DNA of 64,000 nt from Nymphaea colorata (Eukaryota; Streptophyta; Magnoliopsida; Nymphaeales; Nymphaeaceae): contig NC_045149.1 of assembly GCF_008831285.2 (NCBI RefSeq), positions 17,375,035 to 17,439,034 on the forward strand, read 5' to 3'. Both the position numbers and the translations under genes were made by a program. Positions 34,805-46,922 of the stretch are shown one piece after another. Numbering within the stretch: position 1 is the stretch's first letter; each line of letters opens with the position of its first letter. Under the pieces are notes generated by a model. It was not told where the DNA came from. It did no database searches and saw only the letters and a list, made by a program, of their open reading frames with translations.

Positions 34805-36590
34805 CGACTTACGTTACAGCGCACTGCGAGCCGTTCCATAAACGACCGGCGTAGTTTCCGTTCACCACTACCACCTTTTTTTTCTTGATCATTGGCAGTC
34901 ATCCTTCCAACCTTGTTGTTTTCATCAAGAGTGGAAGTATCTTGTTTACTCTGATTTCCTATGGTATTTTTTGTCAAGGGTAATTTCTGTCTTCTTCTTC
35001 TTAAAAAAAAGTTACTTTTTCATTTTTCACATTTTATCCTTTTAGAGACTTCTTTTATCATTCTTGTTGAGTTCAGTCGGATTGAATTTCCTGGGAATGC
35101 CAGAGAGGTTCATGGGTTTGGATTTGTACGCATGCTTCTTATACGGATGGGCAGGACATGCACTCAACCAGTCCCGTTTTAGAATTGGACAGATCGCTCC
35201 CTTGATTTGTAATGTTTTTTCAAACGATATTTCCTCAATTTACCTTGTGGATGTGATCCTAACTATAAAAAAACGATGTTTTTTAAGTGTGGAAAAAATG
35301 TTATAATCAACTTGCTAACGTTTTTCTCCCTAAATGTACGCATCCTGCATGTCCGACAATACATTTTTTTTCTTTTGCGCTCACTCGTGTGTTTTCAACC
35401 ATGAAGTTTACATATATGATATATGGTTATGCAGTGAAAATCACTCAACCTCGTTTTACGAGATTTTAATGCGCCGATATGGTTAATGACAAAAATATCT
35501 GTATTTCATAGAAAATATCGTATTTTATTGAACTGGCTTATTTATCGTGTCTTTGGAACATAATATTCATTTATATTTGGTGTTTATGCGAAGAAAAATT
35601 TGTTGCAAGGTTTTTCTTGCATAGAAACGTTCTTCGCCAACTACAATTCATAAGGCAAACTTGAATCACGCAAAAGCATTATAAAGCCAAGTCAACCTTC
35701 ACTTGTTAAAAAAAGATCTCAATCAACCAGTGCTCATTGAAATGAGAAAATCTTGCCCTCCTTATATCTTTCTCATTGAAAAGTCATAAAGACACAACTC
35801 GCCCAATCTTTAGAGCAGATCTTGGCAATTCATGAGAATCATAAAATTAGAACAGAGCTTCGAACGGAAAACAGAGCAGGGGGAAGATTCAACCCTCACA
35901 TTTGTGTCTTTAACATTTCTTGGTTTATCTTGGCACCTTTGGCATTGTCAGTAGCTCATTTTTATGATTTTGTAGTAAAAAAAATGAATGAGAATATATC
36001 ACTTAACAAATGTTCATATGCTTTCCCTTGTAGTTCTTTATTCTTTCCTTTTCTTAAATGTAGCCTTGGCATTTCTTTTGAAGAAAAATAGTTTTTAACA
36101 AGGATTTTGACCGAATTGGGCAAATGTAACGATTCCCATCCTCCACATTTCATGTTCTTTTAAATGCCTTGATTAGTGACTTGTTTGAAAGCATGATTGC
36201 CAAATACCTTCATTGTTTTCAATGACTAGAGGTTAGACTTTAATTTTAGGTGAACAGGAAGTTAATAACCCATTGCTCAGAAAAGACTCTAAGGTCTCTT
36301 TACTTCTTTGCCTTTTGAGTCCGGAGCTGTATGACAGAGTAAGTATACTCTTTAACTTTAGTGTCATGATCCTCATTTTACGATCCATGAGAGTAACACT
36401 CATGAAAATCGAACATTATACCTTCTATGTGCATTAACCAACCATTAAAAAATGGATACAAGGGGAGAAGGCAACCATACTGACATACCTTGCTTGAGAG
36501 AAAGATACAATGTGAGAGAGGAAGAATATGAAGGAACAGGGCGAAGTGGGGAGGCCTATGGGTACATTGGTGCAAGCATGATAATGTAAG
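34805..36590. other. Array spacer, no gene recognised
   Basis: Homologous to 30955-33170 but lacking the roughly 600-bp A/T-rich segment found there. It ends in the sequence that lies downstream of the MYB pseudogene. Confidence 0.65.
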
Positions 36591-37062
36591 TGTCATAAAC
36601 CGCCCCACAGATCGTCTCCGATGAGGAGCTCTTGTGCAACCTGTTCTTGAACAAGCGTGGAGTATACATACTGTTCTTCCAAAGTGGGATTCGTGGGCAT
36701 CTCGAACTCATGATCAATTGGCAACAATGGCTTCTCTTGTTTCACCTCATCGAGTTGGTGCCACAGCAATACTTTTTTACGTTGCAGCAACCTTGTGTCT
36801 TCTTCTTCTTGTCTTTGCTTCTGTTGACAAATGTCTCTTTTTTCTCCACTTCTAAATGATAACTGGTTCTGGTTTTCTGCAGCTTTAAGGCCTCGCTTCC
36901 CGGAGGATGATTTTCGGCGTGGCCTGAAATGGGTTCTCCAAAATTCTTGATTTCGTTGTCGGATCTGCCAGGCAGATATCGAGCTATGATGGACCATTTA
37001 CTGAGTGCAAGTGCAGTGAGCCGGCCCAACTTAATAGAAGCAATCCAAAACCTAGTCATGAG

Positions 37063-37064
<2 letters not shown>

Positions 37065-37125
<61 letters not shown>
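37065..37125. repeat. (TA)n microsatellite in the MYB pseudogene intron
   Basis: About 30 TA units that are absent from the intact MYB copy. Confidence 0.95.
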
Positions 37126-37129
<4 letters not shown>

Positions 37130-37440
37130 CAAATAACGCCTTTAAGTTTTAAACGGTGAGGTTTTTCTCGTGTATAATACGACGGTGAGGTTTTTCTCGT
37201 GTATAATACGACAAGTTTAAAAAAATGAAAAAATACGAGAAAAATATGGTAAATTTTAAAAATTTTTAAAAAACTAAAAATAAGGAAAAAATAAAATAAA
37301 TGTGAAACTAATAGCATAAACATCAAAAGATAAGTAGATTTGCAACAAATAAAAAATAGAAAATAAAAAGAAAACTGTTTGGCATTAAAAAAACTGAAAA
37401 AAATGAAAAAGTGAAAAAAAAACATGTTAAAAACGGTCAT
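37130..37440. repeat. A/T-rich dispersed repeat copy
   Basis: It contains TTTGGCATTAAAAA and a CATGTTAAAAA end and is related to segments near 31890-32150, 42010-42320 and 50810-51120. A 35-bp unit (ACGGTGAGGTTTTTCTCGTG, then TATAATACG) is directly duplicated near 37154-37210. It is probably a mobile-element remnant of unknown class. Confidence 0.5.
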
Positions 37441-37500
37441 TTAATTTATTGCGTTTGAGAGAAAGAGAACCGATAAAATGAGAATCTATATCAAAATTTT

Positions 37501-37585
37501 GGGACAAAAAGTCCCTTAGTTATAAAAATTTGAGGACAAGAAATTCCTTAGTTATAAAAATTTGAGGACAAGAAATCCCTTAAAA
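37501..37585. repeat. Short direct repeats
   Basis: The unit CCCTTAGTTATAAAAATTTG, then AGGACAAGAAAT, is repeated two to three times, inside the expanded MYB pseudogene intron. Confidence 0.7.
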
Positions 37586-38115
37586 ATAACAAATCACAAG
37601 ACAAAAGCAAAAAGATGAAATATACAATACAACTTATAGAAAAATGAAATAAGATAGGTGGGTAGAGAGTGGAAGGATGAAACAACACCATCACCCAGCC
37701 GCAGAAGAAGGACGATGCTATAACCGAATGGCAAAATGGACATTTTTCTATACAAGACAAGCCAAGAGTGACCCTGTTGTTGCATTTGCAGTGAGTGAGA
37801 GAGTGAGAGGGAGAGAGAGCCTTTTCCCATGACTAAAACTCTGTCCACAACATTAGTTAGGATGTGGAACTAAATTAAGACTTCTAGATCAAAAGGAACC
37901 ACCAACATTCTTAATTGAAGGAAACTAAGAAGATCTTCATTCGCAGCATAAATTGGTAAGACTCTGTCTAGCTTCAGCTTGGAATGTGAGAGAGAGAAAA
38001 GTTTTGCTTCTTACCTATTTCCCCGTTTCCCCGTTGGCCATGCAGCGCTATAATGAGTCGGGCCTCCTCTGTTGTTATCTGCCCTTTCTTTAGGTCTGGT
38101 CTCAGATAATGGTGA

Positions 38116-38410
38116 TCACGGCCGGGCAGGATGGCCGACAGCGGCGCTGTGGCCGGGAGTCGTAGGGCGAGCGTCATCTAAGAACACCTTCTGGACCATA
38201 CGGCGCCCGCGTCCAAAGGCTGTTGGTGACTTCTCTGCGCCATCGCTTTCTTGCGAAGCTGCACTACTGCTCCTCCCAGCCTTTTGGAGTTCAGTGGCAG
38301 CACCATCCATGGCTGTTGCTGGAGATGAATAGATGATTCCCCTCGCAAGAGAGGAATGTGCGTCAAACGAGCAATGCAATGGCAAGAGAAGAGAGAAGCC
38401 TGGAGGACAT
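38116..38410 (-). pseudogene. CEP pseudogene (copy of the single-domain gene at 28.1 kb)
   Basis: Aligned with the intact gene at 28127-28438, this copy has an in-frame stop (TCA to TGA at 38363-38365, codon 16, inside the signal peptide). A 17-bp net deletion near 38315 shifts the frame, and the CEP domain is altered to ARPTTPGHSAAVGH (SPG to SAA). Its TATA box is also damaged (CTCTACAAGT at 38483-38492). The 3' end is fused to MYB exon 2 sequence at about 38107. The multiple independent lesions make loss of function clear. Confidence 0.9.
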
Positions 38411-38541
38411 GACTACGGTATCTGTATTACGGAGAGGGGAATTGGAAGCTGTGTGTGAGCACTACGCTGGCGAACCAAAAGTACTTGTAGAGGAGGCAGA
38501 GCAGCTCTAGTGAGGACTTCCATGGTGAAAATGGATGGGCC

Positions 38542-38590
38542 CCTGAAATTCAGGAACTAAATTCTGTTTTCCGACGAATTTCAGCCGTCC
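38542..38590 (-). promoter_or_regulatory. Conserved upstream block C (CEP pseudogene)
   Basis: CTGAAATTCAGGAACTAAAT, then TCTGTTTTCCGACGAATTTC. The block is still near-perfect although the gene is broken. Confidence 0.55.
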
Positions 38591-39887
38591 AGTGTTTCAA
38601 CCATTGATGCCCTTTAACTAAGAGAAGTTTCTATCACTACCATCAACATTTTTTTCTTTCGAAACAAATATATGTCCTTGCTTGTTGCTTTATTTGATCA
38701 AGAGTGGACCCCCTAGTTGATTCATCTTCAATGTTAGTTTCCCTTAAAAACATCTAATTTATTGCACTTTTCCTAAACACAATAAACTCACAATGCTCCT
38801 GATGTTTGGCGGCAGCAGTTCATCCAAACAGGTTAAGGCCTTAAACGAAAGTATTGAGTCGAAGGCCATTAATTTTTAGTGTTTGCTGTCAAATGACGAA
38901 CCCATGAGGAAAACATGAATATGGTGATGGTTCTGAACACTGCATTATTCGGTTCTATCGCTTGTGTTCTGAGATAGCTGCCATCATCTGCTTATGGTTG
39001 ATAAGATCGAGATTAATGAACACCATTCGCCTGTTCCTGTAAACTCTAAAAGATCATGAGTTTGGTGCTTCACGAGCAGAGCTCGCCTCTTTCTTCCCTT
39101 CTCTCTGACATTTGTATTTCATTTAGCTATGGTGGCGGTACTCGTGGAAAGTCATGGGGACAATTCATTCGTTTCTGCTTGGTCCATAACTATGGAGTTT
39201 GATTAATTCCATTGAAGAATTTGGTGGCCTTCATCACAACCTTCCGGTTGAGTCCAGTTGGGATTCATTCTTCTAAAATATGATGGATGTCCTGAAATAT
39301 TGTAGAATACCCATAAAGTAAACCTACAGTGAGCGTCGTTAGCAAGGTTGGATGATCGATGAAAGGGCCTTGAGCTCGTGGATGACCTTTCAATGCAAAG
39401 TTAATTGCTAAAATTATTTGATCTCATGATGAATATTCCTCCTATAACCTGAAGATACAAGACGCGTAGAAGATTATCAATTAACGGATACCAAGAAATG
39501 CAAGATCTCAAATTGCTTCATTAATTCAACTTCGAAATGGATGAATCTCTTGGAAGGTGTACTGGAAAACATTTGCGAACTCTCACAAGAATGTATATAT
39601 ATTTCTTTTGCAGCCAATTATCTGGTTATCAACTCATGCATGCTTGGCTTCAAGTTATCGTGACATTCAATATCGTGCTTCTAAGTAGAACTAGTCGTTG
39701 CAACACTTCAGATTCACTGGCACAGACTATTAAAAGTTGATTCTTCAGAAGAACCAACTCAGCAGGAACATACAAGACTTAGACTTCCAAGGACACTTAG
39801 ATCAACGAAACCACATCGCTTCTCACAAACAGCATGCAGAAGGTTAATGAAGCACTCAGAAGCAAATAGACAGCCAGCACATGAGTG
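38591..39887. other. Array spacer, no gene recognised
   Basis: Homologue of 28620-29828 with small indels, including an extra stretch near 38870-38940 that is shared with the copy near 47690-47760. Confidence 0.7.
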
Positions 39888-39888
39888 T

Positions 39889-39970
<82 letters not shown>
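39888..39970. repeat. (CA)n(TA)n microsatellite in the 3' region
   Basis: About 83 bp, the longest of the four tracts found next to the stop codons of multi-domain CEP genes. Confidence 0.95.
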
Positions 39971-39972
<2 letters not shown>

Positions 39973-39973
<1 letters not shown>

Positions 39974-40857
39974 CAATATTGTCCATCACGAGGATGACCA
40001 ACACCGGGGCTGTGGCCTGGATTTGTAGGGCGCGAGTCATCTAAGAACACCTTTTGGACCAAGCGCTCTTGTCCAAGGGCTTTTGGAGTTGGTGGCACTG
40101 CATGATCTTCACCGGGGCTGTGGCCAGGAGTCATGCGGTGAGAATTATCCAAAAGTGCCTCCTGAACCATGTTCTCTCGTTCAAAGGCTCTTGGTGGCGG
40201 AATAGCATGACCTACGCCAGGGCTGTGGCCAGGAGTTGTAGGGCGAAAATAGTCCAAGGTAGCTCTTGGTGGCATAGGTTGTCCTACGCTGGGGTTGTGG
40301 ACGGAAGTTGTAGGGTGAGAATTGTCCAAAACTGCCTCCTGAATAGTGTACTCTAGTCCAAAGTCTCCTGGTGGTGGCATGACATGGCCTACGCCAGGGC
40401 TATGGCCAGGAATTGTTGGGCGAAAATAGTCTAAGGTGGCACTTGGTTGCATGCGATGGCCAGTGCTGAGGCTGTGGCTGGGAATTACAGGCTGAGAACC
40501 TTCCAAGAATGCCTTTTGCAGCATGCGCTCTTGCCCAAAGACGCTTGGTGGTGGCATGACATGGCCGACACCGGGGCTGTGGCCGGGAGTTGTAGGGCGA
40601 GAATAGTCCAAATGTGCCTCCTCAACCATGCGCTCTCTTTCATAGGCTCTTGCTGACTTTTCAGTCGCACCAGTCTCTTGCGCAGTTACCTTGCTGCTTT
40701 TCCCTTCTTGGCATTCAGTAGAAGCAGTATCCATGGCTGCCACACTGGGCAGCAGCTCTCTGGGGAAGATGAGGCGCTTCCCCTCACATGAGAGGAACGT
40801 GCATGAGCTGAGCAAAGCCATGGCGAGAAAAGAGACTACTACTGGTCTGGAGGCCAT
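39973..40857 (-). CDS. CEP: Multi-domain CEP precursor, seven repeats
   Basis: This 294-residue secreted CEP polyprotein has the same layout as the gene at 29.9 kb: signal peptide 1-26, then units at 85-99, 120-134, 144-158, 179-193, 203-217, 238-252 and 274-288. Units 1, 3, 5 and 7 keep SPGVGH. Unit 2 is QPVIPSHSLSTGH, unit 4 is HPTTSVHNPSVGQ and unit 6 is HRMTPGHSPGEDH. Arg3 has become His in units 4 and 6, which is further decay confined to even units. The frame is intact, and the TATA box and block C are present. The 3' flank carries the longest CA/TA tract. It is probably functional. Confidence 0.92.
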
Positions 40858-40924
40858 GATCTACGATCAGTGTTGTGGAGAGGGGAAGGAACTGTATGAG
40901 CAAAGTACATGGTGAAGCTTGGAG

Positions 40925-40935
40925 CATTTATAGAG
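40925..40935 (-). promoter_or_regulatory. TATA box of the CEP gene at 40.0 kb
   Basis: CTCTATAAATG on the minus strand, about 70 bp upstream of the ATG. Confidence 0.75.
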
Positions 40936-40999
40936 AAGGGTACATAGAGCAGTTCTGGTACTCTAACCATCTCCTCCGTCATGAAAATGGGACGGTCAT

Positions 41000-41045
41000 C
41001 TGAAACTCAGGAACTGCATTCTGTTTCTGACTAATTTCATCCATC
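41000..41045 (-). promoter_or_regulatory. Conserved upstream block C (CEP at 40.0 kb)
   Basis: CTGAAACTCAGGAACTGCAT, then TCTGTTTCTGACTAATTTCA. Confidence 0.6.
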
Positions 41046-41049
41046 TGAT

Positions 41050-43046
41050 CGACTTACGTTACAGCGCACTGCGAGCCGTTCCATAAACGACCGGCGTAGT
41101 TTCCGTTCACCACTACCACCTTTTTTTTCTTGATCTGATGATCGGCAGTCATCCTTCCAACCTTCTTGTTTTCATCAAGAGTGGAAGTATCTTGTTTACT
41201 CTGATTTCCTATGGTATTTTTTGTCAAGGGTAATTTCTGTCTTCTTCTTAAAAAAAAAAGTTACTTTTTCATTTTTCACATTTTATCCTTTTAGAGACTT
41301 CTTTTATCATTCTTGTTGAGTTCAGTCGGATTGAATTTCCTGGGAATGCAGGAGAGATTCAAGGGTTTGATTTGTATGCACGCTTCTTATATACGTATAG
41401 GCAGGACATGCACTCAACCAGTCCCGTTTTAGAATTGGACAGATTGTTCTCTTCATTTTGTAATGTTTTTTCAAACGATATTTCTTCAATTTACCTTGTG
41501 GATCTGATGCTAACTATAAGAAAATGATGTTTTTTAGTGTGGAAAAAACATATTATAAGATGTTATATTCAAATTGCTAACGTTTTTCTCTCTAAGTGTA
41601 CGCATCCTACATGTCCAACAATACATTTTTTTTCTGTTGCACTCACTCGTGTGTTTTCAACCATGAAGTTTACATATAGAAAATAGTAGCGTAATGAAGT
41701 GAAAATCACAATGGTGGGAAAATTTATTGCGTCAAATGTGGTTAATGACGAAAATGTTTTTGTTTGATAGAAAAAAGAATTTTTTTATAAAGATAAAAAA
41801 TTAAAAAAATGAAAAAACTCAAAGGACAATTCTTCTTTAATAATTTCAAAAATGTCTCCTTTTTTTGTTTGTCATATATTTTTTGCGAGGTGCACACAAT
41901 TCAAACTCGAAAATCACTGTTACTCGCTTATGGCAGTGACAATCACCTCTATAGGCTCCCGCATTGGTATCAAAACACCCAAACTCTTTGGGTAAAAATT
42001 ATAGTCACAAATGTAGTTTTCGTAATTTAAACGCGGATGTTTTTCTCAAATATAATATAGTTAGCTTGAAAAAATGGGGAAAATAGTGATTTTTTAAAAC
42101 AATTTAAAAATATTTAAAAATAAAAAATAAATAAAATAAATGAGAAACTAATAAGACAAAATAAAAAATCAACAAGAAAATATAAAACGGAAACAAGCTA
42201 TTTGGCATCAAAAACATGTTAAAAAAGTTTAAAATGGAAGAAGGGGAAACCCCTCCAAAAAAATGTTTTTTTTTTTTTGAGTTTTTCATTTCGGCATTTT
42301 TTTGTCGTTTTATTGAACTGGCTTATTTATCTTGTTTTTTGTGACTATGGTAAAAACATTTTGACAACGTCTCGACGTATTTGTTTTAAAAATATATCAG
42401 TATATATATATGTGCTCGGCTTTGGAATATTTATATTTGGTGTTTAGGCGAAGAAAAATTTGTTGCAAGGTTTTTCTTGCATAGAAACGTTCTTCGACAA
42501 CTACAATTCATAAGGCAAACTTGAATCACCCAAAAGCATTATAAAGCCATGTCAACCTTCACTTGTTAAAAAGAGATCTCAATCAACCAATTGCTCATTG
42601 GAATGAGAAAAAAAAGAAGGGCCTAGATCTTGCCTGCCTTATATCTTTCTCATTGCAAAGTCATGAAGGCACAACTCGCTCGATCTTTAGAGCAGATCTT
42701 GGAATTTCACGAGAATCATAAAATTTGAACAGAGCTTCTAACAGAAAACAGAGCAGGGGGAAGATTCATCCCACATTTGTGTCTTTAACATTTATTTTTA
42801 ACATTTATTGCTTCATCTTGATACCTTTGGCATGGTAAGTAGCTCATTATTATGACTTTATAGTCAACAAAATTAATGAGAATACATCACTTAACAAACA
42901 AATGTTCATATGCTTTCCCTTGTAGTTCTTTATTCTTTCCTTTTCTTAATGTAGCTTTAGCATTTCGTTTGAAGAAAAATAGTTCTTTACAAGGATTTTG
43001 ACCGAATTGGGCAAATGTAACGATTCCCATCCTCCACATTTCATGT
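41050..43046. other. Array spacer, cut off by the copia element
   Basis: Homologous to 30955-32790 and 49885-51815. Homology stops at about 43047 after CACATTTCATGTT, where retroelement sequence begins. Confidence 0.7.
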
Positions 43047-44374
43047 TTGAGAACAAAGGAGATCCAGGTTAACTCTGCAGCAGTGGATGTCATGGCTCTG
43101 TATTCTGCCTCCGTGCTTGATCTAGCGACTGTGCTCTGTTTCTTGGCACTCCATGTAATACAATTATTTCCCAAAAAGGTACAAAAACCTGTAGTCGACC
43201 TTCTTGTCTCATGACAACCAGCCCAATCAGCATCACAAAAAACATATAAGTCTAGAGAACTTTGAGCCATGATTCTTAGACCTGTATCAAGAGTACATTT
43301 TACATATCGTAAGATATGCTTCACCATCTCATAATGTTGAACCATAGGACTATGCATATGTTGGCTCACATAATTGACGCTAAAAGATAGTTCCGGCCTT
43401 GTTATGGTCAAATATTGTAAGACACCAACCAAACTTTTGTAATTAGTTGGGTCTGAGTAAGATTCATAAGAAGCTTCTTGAACTTTTTCAATCATGGGTG
43501 TAACGGGCTTGAAATTATACATATTTGCTCGGTCAAATAAATCATTCACATACTTTGTTTGTGAAAGAAAAAGTCCTTCATATGTAGAATGAACTTCAAT
43601 GCCTAAAAAGTAATGTAATCGCCCAAGATCCTTGATGGCAAAGGTACTTGCAGGCTGCTTGGTGAATTGATCCAGCAATCGAGAGTTACTTCCCGTGTGG
43701 ATCATGTCATCTACGTAGATGAGAAGCACAATGATATCATGTTGATTTTTATAGATGGAAAGAGATGGATCGGCAGTGCTGGAAAAGAAACCATATTGCA
43801 AAAGAAAAGAGCTTAGCTTATCAAACCAGACTCGAGAGGCTTGTCGAAGACCATAAAGTGCTTTTCACAGACGACATACATGATTAGGAAAATACCGATC
43901 TTCAAAAGCCGGTGGTTGTTGCATGAAAACTGTCTCCTTAAGTTGACCATGAAGAAAGGCGTTCTTCACATCGAGTTGGCGTATGCTCCATTGTCTAATA
44001 GTAGCAATCGAAAGAATAATTCTGATACTACCAGGTTTTACAACAGGAGAAAAAGTTTCGACAAAATCAATTCCCTCAAGTTGAGAGAATCCACGTGCAA
44101 CTAAGCGAGCTTTCAGTCGCTCAAGAGTTCCATCAGCTTGCAGCTTTGCCTTGTAAACTCATTTTGATCCAACTATATTCATGTGTGATTGATGTGGTAT
44201 TAGATCCCAAATGTGATTCTCATGTAGTGCAGATATTTCTTCCTGCATAGTAGCCTTCCAACCTGGATGATTCGGCGCTTCCTTAATGTTTTTCAGCTCC
44301 TTGGGTATAGAAGCATATGTGGTAATATCATGAAGGTTAGCATATTTTGGGTTAGGTTTTGATATCTCAGTCAT
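43047..44374 (-). pseudogene. Copia reverse transcriptase / RNase H remnant
   Basis: The reverse-transcriptase domain is recognisable from VYKAKLQADGTLERLKARLV through QLDVKNAFLHG and LYGLRQASRVWFDKL to the active-site motif LLIYVDDMI. RNase H follows (DADWAGCHETRRSTTGFC, STEAEYRAMTSTAAELTWIS) and stops abruptly. In-frame stops lie at 44159-44161 (where a Trp is usual in GSKWVYK) and near 43869 (before KALYGLRQ). The YVDD aspartates remain but the protein cannot be made whole. Confidence 0.88.
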
Positions 44375-44509
44375 GCTTCGAGTAATGATAGTGCGCTACA
44401 ATGGAATTTCAGGTTGTGGTGAGGTGATAATGGTAGGCCTTGCATCATTATTTTCTTCTACTTCTTGTGACAAGGGATTTGACATGTCATGAGATTCAAT
44501 CTGCGGAAC

Positions 44510-45960
44510 CTACATATCCTGAAATTGTTCGTGCATGAGTTCACTAGTGCCATTTCGAGAATCTAAAATTGAAGTATCCATTTCTTGACTGGTATGAATA
44601 TCATCTTTAATCTCATCATCGATAAGTGAAGTAAATTCTCCCTCAAGTTGTTCTTGTCGATGAAGGCAAGTTGGATCCTTAAAAGGAAAATTTTCTTCAT
44701 CAAACACAACATGCCGTGACATGTATATTCTGCCCGTTGGTGGATGAAGATATCTGTAACCCTTGAATTGTGTGCTATATCCAAGAAAAATGCATGGTAA
44801 TGACTTTGGATCAAATTTTGATTCTTGATATCCATGTAGATAAGGAAAACATCGACAACCAAAAACTCTCAAAGATGCATAGTCTGGATGCTTTCCAAAA
44901 ACCCGAAAATAAGGAGAATCCATATTCAAACTCGATGATGGCAACCTATTTATCAAAAAAACGGCAGTGAAAAAGCTTCTACCCAAAAATGTTTTGGTGT
45001 ATTGGAATGAAACATCATCGTCAGCCCAAGTTTTGTCACATTTTTATGCTTTCGTTCAGCCGTGTCGTTTTGCTCGGGTGTTTTGGGACATGACGTTTGT
45101 TGTTTTATTCCCATTTGATCAAGATAATGAATGAATTTTTTACTGCTATACTCTCCACCACCATGAGATTGAAAGATTTTTAATTTTTTGTCAAATTGTC
45201 GTTCAACATATCTATGAAAATGAACGAAAATTTCAAAGAAATCAAACTTTTTCTTCAATGGATAGAACCAAGTAAACTTTGTGCATTCATCAACAAAAAT
45301 GACATAGAATCGAAATTTCTCTTTTGACAAGACAGGAGCAGGACCCCAAATATCAGAATGAACTTTCATTAGGGGTTCACTATATGATTCTCCATCACAA
45401 AACGGCAACTTACTAGATTTACCCATTTGACAACTAGAACAAATGGGGTTCATGTTCTTCATGGATTCAACTGAGATCAAACTATTTCTATTCAATAATC
45501 GAACTATGTCAAAATGAGGGTGCGCCAACCGTTCATGCCATCGACCAAAATCTGCACGCCTAAATCTGGTTGAAAACAAGACAGACTGAGAATTTTCAAG
45601 ACCATAAAGACCTCCTCGTCTATTTTTAGTCGCCACTATTTTCTGCGTCACTTTGTCCTTAATCAAACAAGCAGTGGATGAGAACTCAATAGTATAAGGC
45701 AAATCAGAAGCAAGTTGGCTTACCGAAAGTAAATCCTTTTTTATTTTAGGCACACATAACACATTTTTCAGAGGTATGTAAGTCAATTGACTTCTGATCT
45801 TGGCATCACCTATGTGAAAAATAGACAACTTTTCTCCATTTCCAATAATAATAGCATCATTGCCAAAATAGGGTCGAGAGTTATATAACTTACCAATATC
45901 AGACGTCATATGGGCAGTGGCTCCCGTAACAAAGAACCATTCATTATCTTAATTGTCGGC
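44510..45960 (-). pseudogene. Copia protease-integrase remnant
   Basis: The protease motif reads FVTGATAHMT, where family members have an aspartate before the (S/T)GA. An in-frame TAA lies just upstream. The GAG-pre-integrase zinc region (HERLAHPHFDI ... ICSSCQMGK) is intact. The integrase core shows the first Asp (HSDIWGPA), but the second is His (FQSHGGGEY instead of Asp-Gly-Gly-Gly). The Glu region (EQNDTAERKHK) remains. A one-base loss in a T run near 44972 shifts the frame between FWVEAF and FTAVFLINRLP. The C-terminal integrase region (VFGCRCFPYLHGY to SRHVVFDEENFPF) follows. Confidence 0.88.
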
Positions 45961-46028
45961 TATTTTAACTGAAGCAAGAGCTTGCAGAATATCATTTGGC
46001 TGAAAAGAATGGTTGAAGTGATTGTAAC

Positions 46029-46879
46029 ATTTTAAAGCGAAGTGATTTTGTTTGCCGCAGATTTGACATACAACCTTCGCCTTCCCTTTATTGTCAAAGG
46101 ATTGATTTCGACTGTTATTGTTCTGCCCAAATCCACGCCCTCTAGAATTGAAATGTTGATAACCTCATTGTTGCTTGTTTTGATATTGTTTTTTATTGTG
46201 TGCAACATAACTCATCTGGGGAGAAGATTCAAAATTGTCATTACGTGCTTCATAGCTTTAGAGTAATGGAACTACCTCCTTGTATTGCAGCACAGGTGGT
46301 CTAAGCATAGTGGTCACGAACGGTTGATATCCAGATCTCAAACCTTGCAGAAGCCAGAAAACTTTGTCTTTGTCTAAGACCTGGCCCAATAGCACTCAGT
46401 TCATCACATAAAGTCTTGAACTTTCCAACGTACTCATTGATGGAGTCTGAACTCTTCTTTAAGCTTGTGAGCTTTTGCATAAGATGGAACTCTCTCTCTT
46501 GAGAGCCCTGCAAATAGGCATCAAACAACGATTCCCAGATGTCGACTGATGTCTCCAGGCTGACAATTTGGCCAAGCACACTTTCCGATAGTGTGCTTGT
46601 AATCCATCCCATCAACAAACGATCAGTTTTCTTCCAAGCAATATAAGTGAGATTTTGAACCTCTTTTAATCCCTCAATAAGAGTTTCTTGTGGTGCAGGA
46701 ATGTCGCCAGTAAGAAAACCATAAAGGTCTTGGCTTTCGACCATTGCCAAGACTTGAATTTTCCATAAGAGAAAATTATCTTGAGTCAACTTCAACGATA
46801 TGAAGCTGGAGATGTTGAGTGTATATGGATAAGGATACAACGATGAATGAGCAGGTGGCATCGAGGATGAGGATGCCAT
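46029..46879 (-). pseudogene. Copia gag remnant with zinc knuckle
   Basis: From the ATG at 46879 the frame reads MASSSSMPPAHSSLYPYPYT and then a gag core with LTQDNFLLWKIQVLAMVESQ. Near 46390 the frame shifts: homology continues in another frame as VLDKDKVFWLLQGLRSGYQP. Downstream, near 46029-46075, is a CCHC zinc knuckle (CQICGKQNHFALKC) typical of nucleocapsid. The protein is broken by the frameshift. Confidence 0.85.
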
Positions 46880-46910
46880 GAGTACAGACTTCACTCTGCA
46901 ACTCACACTA

Positions 46911-46922
46911 GCTCTGATACCA
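46911..46922 (-). other. Copia primer-binding site
   Basis: TGGTATCAGAGC on the minus strand, complementary to the 3' end of initiator tRNA-Met. It sits between the LTR and gag, as expected. Confidence 0.85.

Larger units (their letters stand above)
36593..38107 (-). pseudogene. R2R3-MYB pseudogene (exon 3 and part of exon 2)
   Basis: This is a broken duplicate of the MYB gene at 52.0-53.3 kb. Exon 3 (about 36593-37000) is homologous to the intact copy from [11 protein letters not shown] to [12 protein letters not shown]. It has a single-base deletion in the NFWRTHF codons (TTTTGG for TTTCTGG) that shifts the frame, and an earlier stop. Only the 3' part of exon 2 remains (about 38015-38107, [20 protein letters not shown] onward). 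It carries an 8-bp CCCCGTTT duplication that also shifts the frame. Exon 1 is absent because the segment joins directly to the 3' end of the CEP pseudogene at about 38107. The intron is about 1 kb, compared with 286 bp in the intact copy, owing to a TA tract and repeat DNA. Confidence 0.88.

Noticed and set aside
36742-37059. Apparent alternative MYB reading frame ([20 protein letters not shown] ...)
   Set aside because: The correct frame up to the one-base deletion only. It confirms the pseudogene and is not a separate gene.
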